The position numbers and the translations under genes are program-made. The notes beneath the pieces are model-generated. The model searched no databases. It saw only the letters and a list, made by a program, of their open reading frames with translations, and was not told where the DNA came from. From Paeniglutamicibacter psychrophenolicus (GTDB lineage: Bacteria > Actinomycetota > Actinomycetes > Actinomycetales > Micrococcaceae), in NCBI RefSeq assembly GCF_030812255.1, contig NZ_JAUSSH010000012.1:62001-126000 (forward strand): 64,000 nucleotides of DNA, written 5' to 3'. This document shows, piece after piece, positions 60,657 to 64,000 of the stretch (positions within the stretch are counted from its first letter, which is position 1; the number at the start of each line of letters is the position of its first letter).

Positions 60657-61799
60657 TTAACCGGCGAAGTTGCCGAGCATCAGCACGGCACCGCCATCGA
60701 CGCCCTTGGCGCCCTGGACGTAATCCAGGCCGGCGGCCTTGGCATCGTCGGTGATGGTTCCGACCTTGCCCATGACCCAGGAGGTCATGCCGCGGGCGTT
60801 GAGGCGGGCCAGCGCAGCGTCGGCCACCGCGGCGTCAACGATGGCAACCATGCCCACGCCCAGGTTCAGCGTGCGTTCCAGGTCCGGCTGCGGCACGGAA
60901 CCAAGCTCGGCCATCACCTTGAACACGGCCGGAAGTTCCCAGCTGTTGCGCTCCACGGTGGCCATCAGGCCCTGAGGCAGCACGCGGGCCAGGTTGGCCG
61001 CCAGGCCGCCGCCGGTGACGTGGCTGAAACCGTGGATGTCGATGGCACCGTCGACGTTGAACGTGCGGATCAAGTCTAGGCAGTCCATGGTGTAGATGCG
61101 GGTCGGCTCGAGCAGCTCTTCGCCCAGGGTGCGGCCGAACTCCGGCACGTGGCGGTCCAGCGCCCAGCCGGCGTGGGCCACGATGCTGCGGACCAGCGAG
61201 TAGCCGTTGGAGTGGATGCCCGAGGCGGCCATGCCGATGACGACGTCGCCGTCCTTCACGCGCTCCGGGCCCAGCAGGCCGTCGGCCTCGACGATGCCGG
61301 TGGCGGCACCGGCAACATCGTATTCGTGCTCGCCCAGCAGGCCCGGGTGCTCGGCGGTTTCGCCGCCGACCAGCGCGGTGCCGGCGATCTGGCAGCCCTC
61401 GGCGATGCCGCGGACGATGTCGGCGATGCGCTCCGGGACGACCTTGCCGCAGGCAATGTAGTCGGTCATGAACAGCGGCTCCGCGCCGACCACAACGATG
61501 TCATCGACGACCATGCCGACCAGGTCCTGGCCGATGGTGTGGTGGATGTCCATGGCCTGGGCGATGGCGACCTTGGTGCCGACGCCGTCGGTGGAGGTTG
61601 CCAGCAGCGGCTTCTTGTAGGAAAGGAACTTCGAGGCGTCGTAGAGGCCTGCGAATCCACCCACACCGCCCAGGACGTTGGCGTTGTGGGTGGCCTTGAT
61701 GGCGCCCTTCATCAATTCAACGGCGCGGTCACCGGCCTCGACATCGACACCGGCCGAAGCGTAGGTGATTCCGGAATTCTCAGGGGTGGCGCTTGTCAT
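60657..61799 (-). CDS. purM: Phosphoribosylformylglycinamidine cyclo-ligase (AIR synthetase)
   Basis: A 380-aa enzyme of purine synthesis that closes the imidazole ring using ATP. PurM landmarks are ITYASAGVDVEAGDRAVELM, LLATSTDGVGTKVAIAQAMD, HHTIGQDLVGMVVDDIVVVG, ALVGGETAEHPGLL and SGIHSNGYSLVRSIV; the substrate- and ATP-binding glycine-rich segments are intact. It is somewhat longer than E. coli PurM (345 aa). AAAGGA precedes the ATG. Only 17 bp separate it from purF, so purF-purM form an operon. Confidence 0.97.
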   Translation of the reverse strand: MTSATPENSGITYASAGVDVEAGDRAVELMKGAIKATHNANVLGGVGGFAGLYDASKFLSYKKPLLATSTDGVGTKVAIAQAMDIHHTIGQDLVGMVVDDIVVVGAEPLFMTDYIACGKVVPERIADIVRGIAEGCQIAGTALVGGETAEHPGLLGEHEYDVAGAATGIVEADGLLGPERVKDGDVVIGMAASGIHSNGYSLVRSIVAHAGWALDRHVPEFGRTLGEELLEPTRIYTMDCLDLIRTFNVDGAIDIHGFSHVTGGGLAANLARVLPQGLMATVERNSWELPAVFKVMAELGSVPQPDLERTLNLGVGMVAIVDAAVADAALARLNARGMTSWVMGKVGTITDDAKAAGLDYVQGAKGVDGGAVLMLGNFAG

Positions 61800-61816
61800 C
61801 TCTGATGGTCCTTTAC

Positions 61817-63367
61817 TTAGTTGCGCGGTGTTTTGTCTTCGGCGGTGAGGGCCGACTCGAACTCTGCATCCGGGCCCGGCTCACATCCCGCCTGGTTGCT
61901 ACGTTCAAGCAGGTTCTTGCCGAGCCTCTCGGAACCCGGCAGGGCGATCGGGTAGTCCCCGGTGAAGCAGGCGGTGCACAGGCGTTCGCGCTTCTGCTCG
62001 GTGGCATTGATCATGCCGTCCTCGGAGATGTAGGCCAGCGAGTCGGCTCCGATGGACTTGCCGATTTCCTCGACGGCCGCACCGTTGGCGATCAGCTCGG
62101 CGCGGGTGGCGAAGTCGATGCCGTAGAAGCAGGGCCACTTCACCGGCGGGGAGGAGATCTTCACGTGGACCTCGGCGGCACCGGCCTCGCGCAGCATGCG
62201 CACCACGGCGCGCTGGGTGTTGCCGCGCACGATCGAGTCGTCGACCACCACCACGCGTTTGCCCTTGATCACCGGTTCCAGGGCGTTGAGCTTGAGCTTG
62301 ATGCCCAGCTGGCGCAGCGTCTGGGACGGCTGGATGAAGGTTCGTCCAACGTAGGCGTTCTTGACGAAGCCGTGGGCAAAGGGGATGCCGGACTGCTCGG
62401 CGTAGCCGATGGCTGCCGGGGTGCCGGACTCGGGGACCGGGATGACGATGTCGGCGTCCGCCGAGTTCTCGCGGGCCAACTGGCGGCCCATCTCCACGCG
62501 GGACTCGTACACGGAGCGGCCGTTGATGGCTGCATCCGGACGGGCCAGGTAGACGTACTCGAAGACGCAGGCCTTGGGGGTTGCCTCGCCGAAGCGCTGC
62601 GAACGCACGCCCTCTTCGTCGATGGCAATGAACTCGCCCGGTTCGATCTCGCGGATGAAGCTGGCGCCCACGGTGGCCAGTGCGGCCTGCTCGGAGGCCA
62701 CGACCCAGCCGCGTTCCAGGCGACCCAGCACCAGCGGGCGCACGCCGTAGGTGTCGCGTGCCGCGTAGAGGGTGTGTTCGTCCATGAAGACGAAGCAGAA
62801 GGCGCCGCGCAGCTTGGGCAGCAACGACAGGGCGGTCTCTTCGAGGGATTCGCCTTCGGCACCGTTGAGCAGCGCCGTCACCAGTGCGGTGTCGGTGGTG
62901 TTGCCCTGGGCGATTTCGCCGCGGACCTTTTCCCCGGATTCTTCCTGCTCGTTCCTGACCATTTCCATCAGCTCGGCCGAGTTGGTCAGGTTCCCGTTGT
63001 GGGCCAGGGCAACCGTGCCGGCGGAGGTGGGGCCGAGCGTCGGCTGGGCGTTGGCCCAGTGGCTGGCGCCCGTGGTCGAGTAGCGGCAGTGGCCAATGGC
63101 CAGGTGCCCCTGCATCGAATTGAGGGTGTTCTCGTCGAACACCTGGGAGACCAGACCCATGTCCTTGTAGACATTGATCCGGGCCCCGTCGCTAGTGGCC
63201 AATCCGGCCGATTCCTGCCCTCGATGCTGCAGCGCATAGAGACCGTAATAGGTCAGCTTCGCTACTTCCTCGCCGGGAGCCCACACACCAAAGACACCGC
63301 ACTCATCCTGCGGGCCCTTCTCGTTGGGCAAAAGATCATGATTTAGGTTTCCGTCACCACGCGCCAT
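61817..63367 (-). CDS. purF: Amidophosphoribosyltransferase
   Basis: A 516-aa enzyme catalysing the first step of purine synthesis (PRPP + glutamine). A propeptide of about 22 residues precedes the N-terminal nucleophile Cys in PQDECGVFGVWA; the glutaminase domain has YGLYALQHRGQESAGLAT and STTGASHWANAQPT; the PRPP-binding loop is KRVVVVDDSIVRGNTQRAVV, and cysteines for an iron-sulfur cluster are likely (SPPVKWPCFYGIDFA, RLCTACFTGDYPIA). I start at the ATG at 63367, preceded by GAGAGA. First of the purF-purM pair. Confidence 0.96.
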   Translation of the reverse strand: MARGDGNLNHDLLPNEKGPQDECGVFGVWAPGEEVAKLTYYGLYALQHRGQESAGLATSDGARINVYKDMGLVSQVFDENTLNSMQGHLAIGHCRYSTTGASHWANAQPTLGPTSAGTVALAHNGNLTNSAELMEMVRNEQEESGEKVRGEIAQGNTTDTALVTALLNGAEGESLEETALSLLPKLRGAFCFVFMDEHTLYAARDTYGVRPLVLGRLERGWVVASEQAALATVGASFIREIEPGEFIAIDEEGVRSQRFGEATPKACVFEYVYLARPDAAINGRSVYESRVEMGRQLARENSADADIVIPVPESGTPAAIGYAEQSGIPFAHGFVKNAYVGRTFIQPSQTLRQLGIKLKLNALEPVIKGKRVVVVDDSIVRGNTQRAVVRMLREAGAAEVHVKISSPPVKWPCFYGIDFATRAELIANGAAVEEIGKSIGADSLAYISEDGMINATEQKRERLCTACFTGDYPIALPGSERLGKNLLERSNQAGCEPGPDAEFESALTAEDKTPRN

Positions 63368-63429
63368 AGCAATTATTCTCTCACGAGCCGGATGCCCGTT
63401 GGGGCGTGAAGCCTCCCACAAGCCGGCTT

Positions 63430-63756
63430 CTAGCGGTGTTCTGGGTCACCCATCGGCACCGCAAGCGCACGACGTGCCTTTTTGCGTGTGATGCGATCCA
63501 CAACCAGAAAGACGATGCCGGCGAGCAATACGCCGAAGAAGGCGAATGCGACCGACAGGAAGCCCGCCACCGCGGCCCGGGAGAAGTCGGTGGATTCCTC
63601 GCCGGTGAAGGCGGAAGCAAACGCGATGATGACGCCCAGCAGGGCGCCGATGCCCATGAACGGCCAGAACTTGGGTGCAGCGTAGACCTCGACCTCGATG
63701 TCGTCGGCGGCCTTGTCTGCGGGGGTGGGATTGCTGGGGTGCTGGCTGGATTCCAT
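63430..63756 (-). CDS. Small two-helix membrane protein of unknown function
   Basis: A 108-aa protein. An acidic N-terminus (DKAADDIEVEVYAAPKFW) precedes two transmembrane helices (FMGIGALLGVIIAFASAFTG and AAVAGFLSVAFAFFGVLLAG) and a basic C-terminus (DRITRKKARRALA), typical of small actinobacterial membrane proteins kept beside purF. It lies between the sterol-carrier-type gene (13 bp) and purF (62 bp), all on the minus strand, so probably one transcript. I do not know its function. Confidence 0.75.
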   Translation of the reverse strand: MESSQHPSNPTPADKAADDIEVEVYAAPKFWPFMGIGALLGVIIAFASAFTGEESTDFSRAAVAGFLSVAFAFFGVLLAGIVFLVVDRITRKKARRALAVPMGDPEHR

Positions 63757-63769
63757 ACCCTCTAGGGTA

Positions 63770-64000
63770 CTAAACCAGCGGCAGTTCGGCCGACAGGTCC
63801 GCCCGCAGTCCGGAGGCGGTGACCTTGCCCGTGGCCAGCGCGGCTTCCCAGCCGATCTTGCCCGAGGCCAGCGCGAGCCAGAGCGCCGCGGGCAGCTCGA
63901 TGACGTTCGGGGGAGTGCCGCGGGTGTGCCGGGGACCGGGAATGCACTGGGTCACCCCGAACGGCGGGACCCGCACCTCCACGGAGTTGCCCTCGGCCCG
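63770..64000 (-). CDS. Sterol-carrier-family protein, 5' part outside the window
   Basis: The last 76 residues of a protein whose start is beyond the right edge. [20 protein letters not shown] followed by [20 protein letters not shown] and [20 protein letters not shown] resembles the C-terminus of the actinobacterial sterol carrier (SCP-2-like) family proteins found next to purF. The tail ends DLSAELPLV. It would be the first visible gene of the minus-strand run leading into purF-purM. Confidence 0.72.
   Translation of the reverse strand, partial: RAEGNSVEVRVPPFGVTQCIPGPRHTRGTPPNVIELPAALWLALASGKIGWEAALATGKVTASGLRADLSAELPLV

Overview
The window is 64 kb of high-GC chromosomal DNA from an actinobacterium, most likely a member of the Micrococcaceae (Arthrobacter / Paeniglutamicibacter / Glutamicibacter type). 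Supporting signs are strong G/C third-position bias, GTG and TTG starts, apparently leaderless genes, a dnaK-grpE-dnaJ-hspR cluster with HAIR operators, a DUF3073 gene beside purM/purF, and a fused MrpA-MrpB antiporter subunit. I see no prophage, insertion sequence, CRISPR array or rRNA. The genus is an inference; no 16S is present.

Layout. 1-9 kb: a cystine-type ABC uptake system (cut by the window edge), an auxin-efflux-type carrier, tRNA-Gly(CCC), a KhtT/KhtU K+/H+ antiporter pair, an SseB-domain protein, class I fumarase, an Nramp manganese transporter with twin palindromes at its start, and an M15 peptidase. 9.3-13 kb: dcd, then a minus-strand cluster of MFS carrier, malate dehydrogenase and GNAT acetyltransferase. 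13.1-19.5 kb: a six-gene, overlapping mrp Na+/H+ antiporter operon (AB-C-D-E-F-G). 19.9-23.1 kb: a TPP riboswitch driving ykoE and a ykoD-ykoC fusion (thiamine/precursor ECF transporter).

23-34.8 kb is the most accessory-looking part: an M23 peptidase overlapping an unknown gene, Nudix + pabC, cardiolipin synthase, a TetR-regulated divergent hydrolase next to a flavin monooxygenase, an MFS exporter, an orphan monomeric PheRS-like protein behind a possible leader-peptide attenuator, a short 26-bp tandem repeat, a VOC protein and a frameshifted DUF1801 gene. 34.8-45.4 kb: a kinase-PabB fusion overlapping a low-molecular-weight phosphatase, a LysE exporter, a GH1 beta-glucosidase, a MarR/MMPL pair, a DEAD-box helicase and a small multidrug-efflux-type protein.

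45.5-58.2 kb is the HspR heat-shock regulon: dnaK-grpE-dnaJ-hspR with two HAIR operators around a TTGACA/TAAACT promoter, and clpB with its own near-perfect HAIR 6 kb downstream; in between lie a DUF1023 hydrolase, trmB, a PdaC-like deacetylase lipoprotein, yccF, a VOC protein and yceI. 58.3-64 kb: a septum-formation-domain membrane protein, DUF3073, a sirtuin, and the purine genes purM and purF followed upstream by a small membrane protein and a sterol-carrier-family gene cut by the window end.

The observations most worth following are the PheRS-like orphan with its leader (32.2-33.4 kb), the nucleoside-kinase-like/PabB fusion (34.9-36.9 kb), the twin operator over mntH, the SD-sequestering hairpin of the TPP riboswitch, a Nudix gene behind pabC that could be a folate-pathway enzyme, and several small upstream ORFs that begin 6-7 nt after a -10 box.
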